Shown: piece after piece, positions 1-11,066 of the stretch | How positions within the stretch are numbered: the first letter of the stretch is position 1 | Layout: each line of letters begins with the position of its first letter | Source: Arachis hypogaea | Lineage: Eukaryota; Streptophyta; Magnoliopsida; Fabales; Fabaceae | Reading direction: 5' to 3' | Assembly: GCF_003086295.3 (NCBI RefSeq) | Contig: NC_092044.1 | Span: 70,189,213 to 70,253,212, forward strand | Length of the DNA: 64,000 bases | Program-made: the position numbers and the translations under genes | Notes under the pieces: generated by a model | The model's input: the letters and a program-made list of their open reading frames with translations, nothing else | Database searches by the model: none | Told to the model about the DNA's origin: nothing

Positions 1-920
1 AGCATCTCAGGGATTTCTTGATGAGGATCTTCCTCATGCTCTTGTTGAGGTCCATGAATGGGCTCTCTTGTTTGCTCCATCCTCTTCTTAGTGATGGGCT
101 TGTCTTCTTCAATGAGGATGTCTCCTTCTATGTCAATCCTAGCCAAATTACATAAATGACAAATGAGATGAGGAAAGGCTAACCTTGCCAAAGTGGAGGA
201 CTTGTCAGCCACCTTGTAGAGTTCTAGAGGTATGATCTCATGAACTTCTACTTCCTCCCCAATCATGATACTATAGATCATGATGGCCCGATCCACAGTC
301 ACTTCAGATCGGTTGCTAGTAGGAATGATGGAGCGTTGGATGAATTCCAACCATCCTCTAGCCACAGGCTTAAGATCCGGTCTTCTCAATTGAACCGGAT
401 TACCTCTTGAGTCTCTTTTCCACTGAGCTCCTTCTACACATATGTCCATGAGGACTTGGTCCAACCTTTGATCAACGTTGACCCTTCTAGTGTAGGGGCG
501 TGCGTTTTCTTGCATCATTGGCAAGTGGAACGCCAACCTTATATTTTCTAGAATGAAATCTAAGTATTTACCCCGAACCATTGTAACTCAATTCTTTGGA
601 TTTGGGTTCATACTTTGATCATGGTTCCTAGTGATCCATCCATTGGCATAGAATTCTTGAACCATTAAGATTCTGACTTGTTGAATGGGGTTGGTAAGAA
701 CTTCCCAACCTCTTCTTCGGATTTCATGTCGGATCTCCGGATACTCGTTTTTCTTGAGCACGAAAGAGACCTCAGGGATCACCTTCTTCTTGGCCACAAC
801 TTCATAGAAGTGGTCTTGATGGACCTTTGAGATGAATCTCTCCATCTCCCATGACTCAGAGGTAGAAGCTTTTGCCTTTCCTTTCCTTTTTCTAGAGGTT
901 TCTCCGGCCTTAGGTGCCAT
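1..920 (-). pseudogene. ORF2 of element A, plant-transposon-domain protein, partial and interrupted
   Basis: Translation starts at the ATG at 920-918 (MAPKAGETSRKRKG...). The protein has a basic Ser/Lys-rich start, then a domain with WEMERFISKVHQDHFYEVV, a repeated lysine track, and NPIQQVRILMVQEFYANGW. It matches ORF2 of F along its whole visible length and resembles the Putative plant transposon protein domain (Transposase_32 type in Pfam, recognised from memory). A TGA near 588 breaks the frame just after NPNPKN; beyond it the same frame stays homologous to F down to the window edge. The role of this family is unknown. It sits downstream of a conserved hairpin (975-994), in the place where other lineages carry extra 3' ORFs. 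Confidence 0.75.
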
Positions 921-949
921 AAATGGTTATGAAAAAACAAAAAGCAATG

Positions 950-994
950 CTTTTACCACACCAAACTTAAAAGGTTTGCTCATCCTCGAGCAAA
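950..994 (-). promoter_or_regulatory. Hexaloop hairpin plus AAGTTTGGTGT tract upstream of A ORF2
   Basis: On the minus strand the arms TTTGCTC and GAGCAAA (7 perfect pairs) enclose the loop GAGGAT at 87-82. A TTTTAAGTTTGGTGTGG tract follows, and the ORF2 ATG comes about 35 bases later. The same hairpin-tract pair occurs in C, D, E, F and K with different stem bases. Function unknown. Confidence 0.7.
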
Positions 995-1409
995 AGAGGA
1001 AAGAAAGAATAGGGAAGAAGAAGAAAATGGAGGAGATGGAGGGTTAAAGGTCATTCGGCCAAGAGAGGGGAAAGATGTTTGTATTGTGTGAATATGAAGG
1101 AGTAGTGAGGGGTTTATATAGGGGTGAGGGGAGGGTTAGGTTTTGGTCATTAGGGTTGGGTTTGGGAGGGAAAAGTGTTTTGAATTTGAAAGGTGAGGTA
1201 GGTGGGGTTTTCGGGGAAGAGGTATGGAGGTGATTAGTGAAGAGAATATAGGGAAGATAATAGAATTTGATTGGTGAGTGTTATAGAGATGTGTGAGGGG
1301 GAGAGAGAGAGAGAGAGGTGGGGTAGGTGAGGATCATGTGGGGTCCATAGATCCTGAGGTGTCAAGGATTTATCATCCATGCTCCTATTAGGCGTGTAAA
1401 CTCCCTTAC

Positions 1410-1700
1410 AGTGCAATCCTGGCATTTAACGCCAGATTGCTGCTTGTTTCTGACGTTTAACGCCAGATTGTAGCCTGTTTCTGGCATTTAACGCCAGCTT
1501 TTATTCTTGTCTTGGCGTTAAACGCCAGACTGCAACCTGTTTCTGGCGTTTAACGCCAGTTTGTTGCTTTTTTCTGGCGATTAACATCAGTCTGGTGCTT
1601 CTTTCTGGCATTTAACGCCCAGAATGGTGCCAGACTGGGTGTTAAAAGCCCATTCTGCTACCCTTACTGGCGTTTAAACGCCAGTAAGTTTCTCCTTCAG
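1410..1700. repeat. Array of self-complementary CTGGCGTTTAACGCCAG spacers in A
   Basis: About eight imperfect units with the core GGCGTTTAACGCC are spaced roughly 30-45 bp apart, separated by degenerate TTGCTGCTTGTTT-type linkers. Each core is close to a perfect inverted repeat. The array lies between the protease end and ORF2 and has counterparts at 28160-28445 (E) and 34905-35170 (F). Several cores have lost CpGs (GGCATTTAACGCC). Confidence 0.85.
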
Positions 1701-1875
1701 GGTGTGCTATTTTTAATGTTATTTTTTATTTTTATTTAATTTTTGTAGTTGTTTTTGTGACTTCACATGATCATCAACCTAAAAAAAGAAAATAGCATAG
1801 ATAAATAAAATTGGGTTGCCTCCCAATAAGCGCTTTTTTAATGTCAATAGCTTGATAGTGAGCTCTCATGGAGCT

Positions 1876-2901
1876 TCACAGATGTTCAGAGCATTGTCGG
1901 GACTTCCTAAAACCAAACGTAGAGTTTGAATGTGGGGGTTCAACACCAAACTTAGAGTTTGGTTGTTGCATCCCAACACCAAACTTAGAGTTTGACTGTG
2001 GGGGCTTTGTTTGACTCTGCATTGGGAGAAGCTTTTCTTGCTTCCTTTCCATGGTTACAGAGGGAGATCTTTGAGTTTTAAACACAAGGTATTCCTTATT
2101 CAATTGAAGGATCAACTCTCCTCTGTCCACATCAATCACAGCTTTTACTGTGGCTAGGAAGGGTCTTCCAAGGATGATAGATTCATCCTCATCCTTCCCA
2201 ATATCTAGGATTATGAAATCAGCAGGGATGTAAAGGCCTTTGACCTTTACTAGCACGTCCTATACCTGTCCATAAGCCTTTTTTATGGATTTGTCTGCCA
2301 TCTCTAATGAGAATTTGGCAGCCTGTACCTCAAAGATTCCCAGTTTCTCCATTATAAAGAGTGGCATTAAGTTTATGCTTGACCCCAGGTCACACATAGC
2401 TTTCTCAAAGGTCATGGTGCCTATGATATAGGGAATTAAGAATTTACCAGGATCCTGTTTCTTTTGAGGTAATGTCTGCCTAACCAAGTCATTCAGTTCA
2501 TTGGTGAGCAAGGGGGGTTCATCCACCCAAGTCTCATTACCAAATAAGTTGGCATTCAGCATCATGATTGCTCCAAGGTACTTAGCAAATTGCTCTTCAG
2601 TAATATCTTCATCCTCTTCAGAGGAGGAATACTCATCAGAGCTCATGAATGGCAGAAGTAGGATCAATGGAATCCCTATGGTCTCTAGATGAGTCTCAGA
2701 TTCCTTTGGTCCCTCAAAGGAGAACTCCTTATTGGTCAGTGAACGTCCTAGGAGGTCTTCCTCACTGGGATTCACGTCCTCCTCCTCCTCTCTAGGTTCA
2801 GCCACACCAAGTAAGGTTATGGCCTCGTACTCTCTTTTTGGATTCTCTTCTGTATTGCTTGGGATAGTACTAGGAGGAGTTTCAGTGACTCTTTTACTCA
2901 A
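1876..2901 (-). pseudogene. Retropepsin-like region of element A gag-protease frame
   Basis: Same reading frame as the gag at 4218. It begins with a Glu/Ser-rich acidic linker (SSSEEDEDITEEQ), then an aspartic-protease-like domain with AMCDLGSSINLMP, whose D-L-G-S matches the usual D-[ST]-G / D-L-G-A active-site turn of plant gypsy proteases. After an in-frame TAG at 2259-2257 it continues through PADFIILDIG and ESIILGRPFLATVKAVIDV, the C-terminal flap and hydrophobic core of this family. The tail repeats SNSKFGV three times because the DNA repeats the AAGTTTGGTGT tract in frame. Stops only and no frameshift point to point-mutation decay. No reverse transcriptase follows. Confidence 0.8.
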
Positions 2902-4218
2902 CTAGCCCACTTGTACCTCCAAATTTCTAATGGAGGACTTTGTTTCATTCATGAAACTTAGAGTGGCCTTAGATAGATCAGAGACTATATTTGCTAAGCT
3001 AGAGGGGCTCTGCTCATAATTCTCTGTCTACTGCTGAGAGGATGATGGAAAAGGCTTGCTATTGCTAAACATGTTTCTTCCTCCATTATTAAAGCCTTGT
3101 TGAGGCTTTTGTTGATCCTTCCATGAGAAATTTGGATGATTTCTCTATGAGGGATTATAGGTGTTTCCATAGGCTTCACCCATGTAATTCACCTCTGCCA
3201 TTGCAGGGTTCTCAGTATCATAAGCTTCTTCTTCAGAAGATGCTTCTTTAGTACTGTTGGATGCATTTTGCAATCCATTCAGACTCTGAGAAATCATGTT
3301 AACTTGCTGAGTCAACATTTTGTTCTGAGCCAATATGGCATTCAGAGTATCAATTTCAAGAACTCCCTTCCTCTGAGGCGTCCCATTATTCACAGGATTC
3401 CTTTCAGAGGTGTACATGAACTGGTTATTTTCAACCATTTCAATGAGTTCCTGAGCTTCTGCAGGTATTTTCTTCAGGTGAATAGATCCAGCTACAGAAT
3501 GGTCCAATGACATCTTAAACAATTCAAACAGACCATCATAAAATATATCCAGGATGGTCCATTCTGAAAGCATGTCAGAAGGACACTTTTTGGTCAGTTG
3601 TTTGTATCTCTCCCAATCCTCATAGAGAGATTCACCTTCTTTCTGTCTAAAGGTTTGAACATCCACTCTAAGCTTGCTCAGCTTTTGAGGAGGAAAGAAC
3701 TTGGCTAAGAAAGCCGTGACCAGCTTATCCCAAGAGTTCAGGCTATCTTTAGGTTGAGAGTCCAACCATATTGTAGCTCTGTCTCTTACAGCAAAAAGGA
3801 AAAGCATAAGCCTGTAGACCTCGGGATCAACCCCATTGGTCTTAACAGTATCATAGATCTGCAAGACTTCAGTTAAGAACTGAAAAGGATCTTCTGATGG
3901 AAGTCCATGAAACTTGAAATTCTGTTGCATCAGAGAAACTAATTGAGGCTTTAGCTCAAAATTGTTTGCTCCAATGGCAGGGATTGAGATGCTTCTTCCA
4001 TGGAAGTTGGAATTTGGTGCAGTAAAGTCACCAAGCATCTTCCTTGCATTGTTGGCATTGTTGTTATTTTCGGCTGCCATGTCTTCTTCTTTCTCGAAAG
4101 TTTCTGTTAGGTCCTCTCCAAAGGGTTGTGCTTTAGCTTCCCTTATCTTCCTCCTTAGAGTCCTTTCAGGTTCAGGGTCAGCTTCAACAAGAATGTTCTT
4201 GTCCTTGCTCCTGCTCAT
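2902..4218 (-). pseudogene. Gag-like capsid region of element A
   Basis: The ATG is at 4218-4216, just downstream of the AT-rich leader. After an N-terminal Lys/Arg/Glu segment comes a Ty3/gypsy gag domain (Retrotrans_gag type): RSISIPAIGANNFELKPQLV, LWLDSQP-like helix, SWDKLVTAFLAKFFPPQKL, ESLYEDWERYKQLTKKCP and DIFYDGL. A TAG at 3147-3145 ends the first long frame; the same frame goes on with two further TAG codons (near 3016 and 2902) into the protease region. The TAG at 3147 is at the same codon as in element F, while the others are private. No CCHC zinc knuckle is visible. Expected role: particle assembly; this copy cannot make a full product. Confidence 0.8.
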
Positions 4219-5790
4219 ATGAAAAAGAAGAAAACAGAAAAGAAGAGGAATCCTCTATGTCACAGTATAGAGATTCCTTTATGTGAGTAGAAGAAGAAAA
4301 GAATAGAAGAAGGAGAAGAGAAAAATTCGAACACAGAGAGAGAAGAGAAGAGGGTTTGAATTATGAGTAGAAGAGAAATGTTAGTAATTAAATAAATAAA
4401 TAGAAAAAGATGAGAGGGAGAGAATTTCGAAAATTGTTTTTGAAAACAGGTTAGTGGTTTTCAAAAATTATGAGAAGAAATAAAATTAAAATTAAAATTT
4501 GAAATAATTAGTTAAAAGAAAAAAAGAAATTTTTGAAAAAGATGAAGGTGATTTTCGAAAATTAGAGAGAGAAAAATAGTTAGGTAGTTTTGAAAAAGAT
4601 AAAAATTTAAAAAATCAAACAAAAAGTTTAGTGGTTAAAAAAAAGATTTGAAAATCAATTTTGAAAAGATAAGAAGTTAGAAAAGATTTTGAAATTAAAG
4701 TTTGAAAAAGATATGATTTGAAAATGATATGATTAAAAAGATATGATTGAAATTTATTTTGAAAAAGATTTGAAAAGGAAGTTAAAAAGATTTGATTTTT
4801 AAAATTAAAATTAATTACTTGACTAACAAGAAACTAAAAGATATGATTCTAGAATTTAAAGATTGAACCTTTCTTAACAAGAAAGTAACAAACTTCAAAT
4901 TTTTGAATCAATCACATTAGTTGTTAGTAAAGTTTTCAAAAATTATGAAATGAAATTAAAAAAAGATTTTGAAAAACAATTTTTTAAATTTTTTAAAATA
5001 AAAAAATGAAAAAGATTTGATTTTTGAAAAAGATTTTGAAAAGATAGGATTTTTGAAATTGAAATCTTGACTTGACTAACAAGAAACAACTTATTTTAAA
5101 ATTTTTTGACTAAGTCAACCCAAAGATTTCAAAAATTATGAGTAAAATAAGGAAAAGATATTTTTTATTTATTTTTTAACTTTTTAATGAGAAGAGAGAA
5201 AAACACAAATATGACTCAAAACATGAAAATTTTGGATCAAAACTAATGATGCATGCAAGAACACTATGAATGTCAAGATGAACACCAAGAACACTTTGAA
5301 GATCATGATGAACATTAAGAACTTATTTTTGAAAAATTTTCAAGAAAAGAAAGAATGCAAGACACCAAACATAGAAATTTTTAATGCTTAGACTCTAAGA
5401 ATTCAAAAATGCATATGAAAAACAACAAAAGACACAAAACAAGAAAATATGAAGATCAAACAAGAAGACTTACCAAGAACAACTTGAAGATCATGAAGAA
5501 CACCATGCATGAGTTTTTGAATTTTTTTTTAGAAAAATTAAAACATGCAATTGACACCAAACTTAAAAATTGACTCTAGACTCAAACAAGAAACACAAAA
5601 ATATTTTTTGATTTTATGATTTTATAATTTTTTTGTAATTTTTCGAAAATTAATTTTGGAAAAATGAAAAAGAAGAAAAATTTTAAAAGATTTTTGAAAA
5701 CTTTTTGAAAACAAAATAAAGGTTGAAATAAGAAGAAAATTACCTAATATGAGCAACAAGATGAACCGTCAGTTGTCCAAACTCGAACAA
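4219..5790 (-). other. Long AT-rich leader of element A
   Basis: Between PBS and gag lie about 1.57 kb with no gene. The minus strand is T/C-rich (TTTTTCAAAAATC-type units), nearly free of CpG apart from small palindromes TTTTCGAAAA, and includes AAGTTTGGTGTC tracts near 5560 and 5370. The same organisation recurs in E and F. Confidence 0.75.
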
Positions 5791-5808
5791 TCCCTGGCAA
5801 CGGCGCCA
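5791..5808 (-). other. Primer-binding site of A (tRNA-Asp type)
   Basis: The minus strand reads TGGCGCCGTTGCCAGGGA, 17 of 18 bases complementary to the 3' end of plant tRNA-Asp(GUC). The single change is at a CpG (CG to CA). It lies 6 bases from the LTR end. Confidence 0.9.
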
Positions 5809-5814
5809 AAAACT

Positions 5815-7516
5815 TGGTACACAAAATTGTGATCTCAATAGCGCCAACAGCTTGGTATGGACAATTGTAATCTCAACTCTTTTTCAAAACTTCGCACAAC
5901 TAACCAGCAAGTGCACTGGGTCGTCCAAGTAATAAACCTTATGTGAGTAAGGGTCGATCCCATGGAGATTGTCGGCTTGAAGAAAGCTATGGTCATCTTG
6001 TAAATCTCAGTCAGGCGGATTCAAATGGTTATGGAGTTTTGATAATTAAAAGATAAATAAAACATAAAATAAAGATAGAGATACTTATGTAAATCATTGG
6101 TGGGAATTTCAGATAAGCGTGTGGAGATGCCTCATTCCTTTTGAAATTCTGCTTTCCTACTGCCTTCATCCAATCCATCATACTCCTTTCTATGGCAAGC
6201 TGTATGTTGGGTGTCACCGTTGTCAATGGCTACTTCCCGTCTTCTTAGTGAAAATGGTCCTCTACGGTTTCCCGCATGGCTAATCAGCTGTTGGTTCTCG
6301 ATCATGTAGGAATAGGATTTACTATCTTTTTGCGTCTGTCATTACACCCTACAGTCACGAGTTTGAAGCTCGTCACAGTCATCCTATCCCAGATCCTACT
6401 CGGAATACCACAGACAAGGTTTAGACTTTCCGGATCTCAAGAATGCTGCCAATTGATTCTAGCTTATACCACAAAGACTATGATCTCATGGAATTGAAGG
6501 CTCTATTGTTAGGAGAGGCAATCAAATGCATGGACCAGGGATCCAAGAGATACAAACTCTAGCTTTCACAGGTAGAACGGAAGTGTTTGTCAGGCACACG
6601 TTCATAAGTGAGAATGGTGATGAGTGTCACGGATCATCACATTCATCAGGTTGAAGTACGAATGAATATCTTAGAATAAGAATAAGCATGAATTGAATAG
6701 AAAATAGTAGTAATTGCATTAATACTCGAGGAACAGCAGAGCTCCACACCTTAATCTATGGTGTGTAGAAACTCCACCGTTGAAAATACATAAGTGAAAA
6801 TAGGGTAGGTATGGCCGTGAGGCTAGCCCCCAATGTCTAAGGACTAACAATAATCAAAGATGTTCCAAAAGCTCGTCCAAAGATAGATAATACAATAGTA
6901 AAAAGTTCTATTTATACTAAACTAGTTACTAGGGTTACAGAAATGAGTAAATGATGCAGAAATCCACCTCCGGGCCCACTTGGTGTGTGCTTGGGCTGAG
7001 CAATTAAAGCTTCCACGTGTAGAGGTCTTCCTTGGAGTTAAACACCAGTTTGTAACTTATTTCTGGCGTTTAAATCTGCTTTGCAACTTATTTTTGGCGT
7101 TTAATGCCAGAATAGGGCAGAAAGCTGGTGTTAAAAGCCAGTTTGCGTCGTCTAAATTCGGGCAAAGTATGAACTATTATATATTTCTGGAAAGCCTTGG
7201 ATGTCTACTTTTCATCGTAATTGAGAGCGTGTCATTTGGACTTTTGTAGCTCCAAAAATTTCATTTCAAGTGCAAGGAGGTCAGAATCCAATAGCATCAG
7301 CAGTCTGTTGTCAGCCTCTAAATCAGATTTTTGCTTATGTCCCTCAATTTCAGCCAGAAAATACCTGAACTCACAGAAAAACACACAAACTCATAGTAAA
7401 GTCTAGAAATATAAATTTTGCTTAAAAACTAATAAAAATATACAAAAAAGTTAATAAAATATACTAAAAACTATATAAAAACAATGCCAAAATGTGTATA
7501 AATTATCCGCTCATCA
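5815..7516 (-). repeat. 5' LTR of element A
   Basis: 1702 bp. On the minus strand it starts TGATGAGCGGATAATT (7516) and ends ...TGTACCA (5815). It holds a U3 hairpin module (about 7166-7255), several GGCGTTTAA spacers (7035-7150), a TATA box (6916-6909) and a U5 anti-tRNA motif with stem-loop (about 5971-5910, GGGATCGACCC). Confidence 0.9.
6909..6916 (-). promoter_or_regulatory. TATA box of LTR A
   Basis: TATAAATA on the minus strand, at the same place relative to the U3 hairpin module as the TATAAATA of element F (29787). Confidence 0.6.
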
Positions 7517-8096
7517 TGCGTACACATGCGCTGTTCGCATACGTGACATTGCTGGGCTGAGCCCAAATCTCGCGTTGCATGGAGCCTTCCACGTACGCAT
7601 GCATATCAGAACTCCAAAATGCTAATAAGTTCAATAAAATCAGTTTTTCACACCAAACTTCAAATGCGCATAACTTTTTTGTTAAAAAATCTATTTTTGG
7701 TCCGTTATTTGAACGTTAAAAACTTCATAGACTTAATTTTTATTCAAGACAAGTTTCACAAGAATTGGGGGTCCGGAAGTCAAGTTGTAGCCCACCGAAG
7801 TTACTCAAAAATTGGTTTTTACCAAAACTTACAAATCCTCTAGTTTTCCAAAATTCTCTATTCATAACCAATCAAACCACAACCAAGTCAATACTAATTA
7901 CTCCTAACCTTTATTACATACCTCTCAATCACTCCACAACCATATCAACCCCTAATTCTTCAATCTATTCAAATAATTCCACGCATAATTTCCACCAATT
8001 TCAACATTAACATCAACAATTCACATTACATGCACATACCATATCTAATCAATTAAACCAACCAATTCACACCATTCAAACCTATCTTAAGGAAAC
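7517..8096. other. Older sequence between A and E, no gene seen
   Basis: Starts with CpG-rich GCGTACAC/ACGTACGCATGC motifs like the group-2 spacers, then AT-rich sequence without a convincing ORF. It is the left half of the target in which E inserted: it ends with GAAAC (8092-8096) and continues at 43690-43743. Probably the remnant of another repeat; class not recognised. Confidence 0.5.
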
Positions 8097-9047
8097 TGGT
8101 GCACAAAACTGACTCCGCACATTTGGCACATATAGATCGACAAGTATACTGGGTCGTCCAAGTAATACCTCAGGTGAGTGAGGGTCGATTCCATGGAGAT
8201 TGTTGGCTGAGCAAGCAATGGATACCTTGCAGATCTTAGTTAGGTGGATAGAAAATTTAGTTTGTCATGAAGAACGTATAAAATAGATAAATAAAGATAG
8301 TAATACCGGATTGATTGTGAAGATAGTAATGGATGATAAGTTAAACCTTCGGAGATGATTTGCCTTTCCGAATTAACTTTTCTCACTGTCTACTTCAGTA
8401 GCTTTCTGATTCATTCAATAGCAGTCGTAAGTGATTAACTCATGTCCTCTCATCAAGTTAACCTCCTTTACTGTAGCAATCCACCATGTTGAAGTGACTC
8501 GTGTCCTCTCACCAAGCCACCCCTAGGTTTCTCACTGTAGCAGAAGATGAAGTTCTAAGTAGTTCACTCCCCTTCATGATCCTACTTAAGGTGCCACAGA
8601 TAAGGCAAATCATCCGGATCAGAAATTGCTGCTTCTCTGACTCTAGCCTTGCACCACAGAGACCTCAGGCATCCATTGTCAATGGGATTTCATGTCACAT
8701 TATGCAAACTTGCTCAAATGCTCTATTAGAATCCACAATACAATCTCTAGCTTTAGTTTAGTGCTATCCGGGTCAGGAATTGCACAGAACCCATGTAGAA
8801 CAAGGCTGAGTGTCACGGGTCACCCTTAATTTATAAGATGAAGAATGAGAATGAATAAGAGAATAGAATCAGAATTGTAGTGAAATAGAACAGTAATATT
8901 ATTAATCCATGAAACTCAACAGAGCTCCTAACCCTAACTTAAGAGGTTAGTGAGTCATACTGTACAGAAAAGTAATGAAAAAAGTGTAGAGCATCCAAGA
9001 GCTGAGGTAGAAGATCCTAAACATGGGTGATCTTCTCCTTTAAATAC
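8097..9047 (-). repeat. Truncated 3' LTR of element E
   Basis: 951 bp homologous to the 3' two-thirds of the 5' LTR at 42124-43684 (shared GTCCTCTCATCAAGCC, TCCGGATCAGA and a CTCCTTTAAATAC end). It begins TGGTGCAC and is preceded by the TSD GAAAC. The U3 start is missing where C abuts it. It keeps the U5 stem-loop with the paired variant CCTCA/TGAGG (8168-8183). Confidence 0.88.
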
Positions 9048-9299
9048 TGATGCCAGGGCATCCTGGCTAGTTTTACTAGCCATTTTTTGTATGCTTTAGG
9101 TTGGTTTCATGCATTTTCTTAGGCAATAAGCAAGTATTTGGATGAGAATTATATGCATGCCTTGATTCAATCAAACATTGTTAAATATGTGCATTTTCAT
9201 GAGATTTATGCAAGAATTGTTTGATGTTATGAAAGATGCAAAAATCTTGTGATTTAGCAAGGCCTTGATGCATGTGTTTGGTTGATGATAGGTGAAGCA

Positions 9300-10880
9300 A
9301 AGAGCCCTGGAGCAAGAAGGAAGTCACCAAGGGCGTTGCCAACTCTAGAAGGGCGTTGCCAACGCCAATGTGTGAAGCAATGAAGTGAGGAAGCCCTGGA
9401 TGATAAGAGGCAGAGTGCACGTTGCCAACTTGGGGAAGGAAGGCGTGTTTGCCTCTAACGCCAGCAAGCTTGGCAGCCTTGGAAGGCATAGCACGTTGCC
9501 AACTTAGCTTTCCATTGGCGTGCTCATTGGCAACGCAGCAAACTTGGAGCTATTCCAAAGCCTCGAGCACGTTGCCAGCCTAGAGATGAGGGGCGTGTTT
9601 GAGGAAAACACAGGCAAACAACGCTGAATAGAAGACTTGGCCCATGAAAGGGAGATGCACGTTGCCAACGCCAAGTTCTGAAGGCGTGTTCCTTGGCAAC
9701 GTAGCAAGCAAATCATGGAGCCATGAGGAAGGCTCGAGCACGTTGTCAACTCCAGGATACATAGGCGTGTTCATTGGAAACACATCATACAAGCAAGCTA
9801 GGCAACATTGGGAATGAAGAGCACGTTGCTAACTTGGGAATGCATTGGCATGCTCATCAACAACGCAGCAATGCTTGGAGCTAGGAAGCATAAGTTAGCA
9901 CGTTGGCAACTTGAAAGAACAAAGGAGTGTTTGCCAAAAACGCTGGAGAGCTGGACAGCCTGACCTTACCTCCTTCAATGGAGTATATCTTGAGCTACAA
10001 AGCTCCAAATGAGGTGATTCCAATGGCATTTGAAAGTAGACATCCAGAGCTTTCCAACCATATATCATAGTATGGGATTGGCATTCATTTGAAGCTTCAA
10101 AAGATGGCTTCATTTAGAGCTTCAGAATCTGAGCACGTTGGCAACGCTGGAAACAAGGGCGTTTTCACCAAAAACGTGTGCGATTTTGGCAGCCTGACCC
10201 TGTCTCCTTCAAACGAGCATAACTTGAGTTATAGAGATCCAAATTGAGTGCTTCTAGTTGCTTTGGAAAGCTGACATTCAGAGCTTTCTAACCATATATA
10301 ATAGTCTATAGTGCAGCATGAAATGGAAGCTCGAATCAGAGTCATCTTTAGGCCCCAAAAACAAGGAAATGAGGTTGAAATTCAAGGAAGCATGAATGAG
10401 CCCATGAGGAAGCAGCGGGCACGTTGGCAACGTGCCAACAAGGGGGAGTGTTCAGCAACAACGCCAGCCCCATGTCCCAGCCTTAGGAGGTTTGGCACGT
10501 TGGCAACTTGGAAGAGAGGGGCGTGTTCAGCAACAACTCCAACAAACTTGGCAGCCTGACCTTACCTTCTTTGAGGAAGCATAACTTGAGCTAGAAAAAT
10601 CCGATTTAGATGATTCCAAGTGCATTAGAAAGAAGACACTCTGAGCTTTCCAATGATATATGATAGTCCAAATTGAATCAGAGGATTGACACTCAAATTC
10701 TGGGCAACATTAAGCATGAAAGTAGAGTCAAGAAGAAGAAAAGCAAGTTGTTAGCAACAACTTGGGCTAACAACGCCCAAACACCAATGCCCACTTCCAG
10801 GAAAATACTTTGCACGTTGCCAACGTGCACTAAGGCTGGCGTTATTGGCAAACACGCCAAGCCATTGGACCAGAACAATG
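9300..10880. repeat. Array of CACGTTGCCAAC / GGCGTTGCCAACGCC spacers in LTR C
   Basis: More than a dozen irregular copies of cores such as CACGTTGCCAAC, GGCGTGTTCATTGGCAACGC and CACGTTGCCAACGTG (near 10813). Many pair with themselves or with neighbours, and ACGT cores are frequent. The same array occurs in the 3' LTR at about 16300-17880. Minus-strand ORFs here have no recognisable domain and I do not call them genes. Confidence 0.8.
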
Positions 10881-11057
10881 AAAATGGGTCCTGTTTCTTC
10901 TATTTGACAAGAATTCTTTCATGAGCTAGCTAACCTCAAGCAAGCAAAACCCATAAATCTTAATCAATCAAGGCTACAAGAATCATCTAGAATAGTTGAT
11001 TTTCATTTAATTGTAATTTGCTTTTAATTTCATTTCAATTTGTAATTTAGGAAAGCC

Positions 11058-11066
11058 TATATAAAG
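11058..11066 (+). promoter_or_regulatory. TATA box of 5' LTR C
   Basis: TATATAAAG in the context AAAGCCTATATAAAGGCC, shared with solo LTR L (56096). It lies between the U3 modules and the U5 motif, as expected for an LTR promoter. Confidence 0.75.

Larger units (their letters stand above)
1..7516 (-). mobile_element. Group-1 LTR retrotransposon A (left end outside window)
   Basis: Reading on the minus strand the order is 5' LTR (7516-5815), tRNA-Asp PBS (5808-5791), an AT-rich leader, a gag-protease frame (4218-1876), an array of palindromic spacers (about 1700-1410), and a second ORF (920 to the window edge). The 3' LTR lies outside, so the TSD cannot be tested. Order and sequence match the complete element F. 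No reverse transcriptase or integrase lies between protease and ORF2, so it looks non-autonomous. Its PBS has one CpG transition and its frames carry several nonsense codons, so it is an old inactive copy. Confidence 0.9.

Noticed and set aside
1410..1700. Regular palindromic repeats resembling a CRISPR array
   Set aside because: Spacing and units are irregular, spacers are similar to each other, and the setting is a plant retrotransposon.
7517..8096. Possible host gene fragment between A and E
   Set aside because: Short Ser/Asn/Thr-rich ORFs only, no splice-like structure or domain.
8097..9047. Solo or partial LTR independent of other elements
   Set aside because: The TSD GAAAC is matched only at 43685, and the sequence is homologous to the 42124-43684 LTR, so it is the 3' LTR of E.
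9181..10113. Several minus-strand ORFs in LTR C (repeated at 16179-17111)
   Set aside because: They lie in repeat-rich U3, have no recognisable domain, and are simply duplicated with the LTR. The similarity to ORFs in L and M follows from the shared U3 DNA module.
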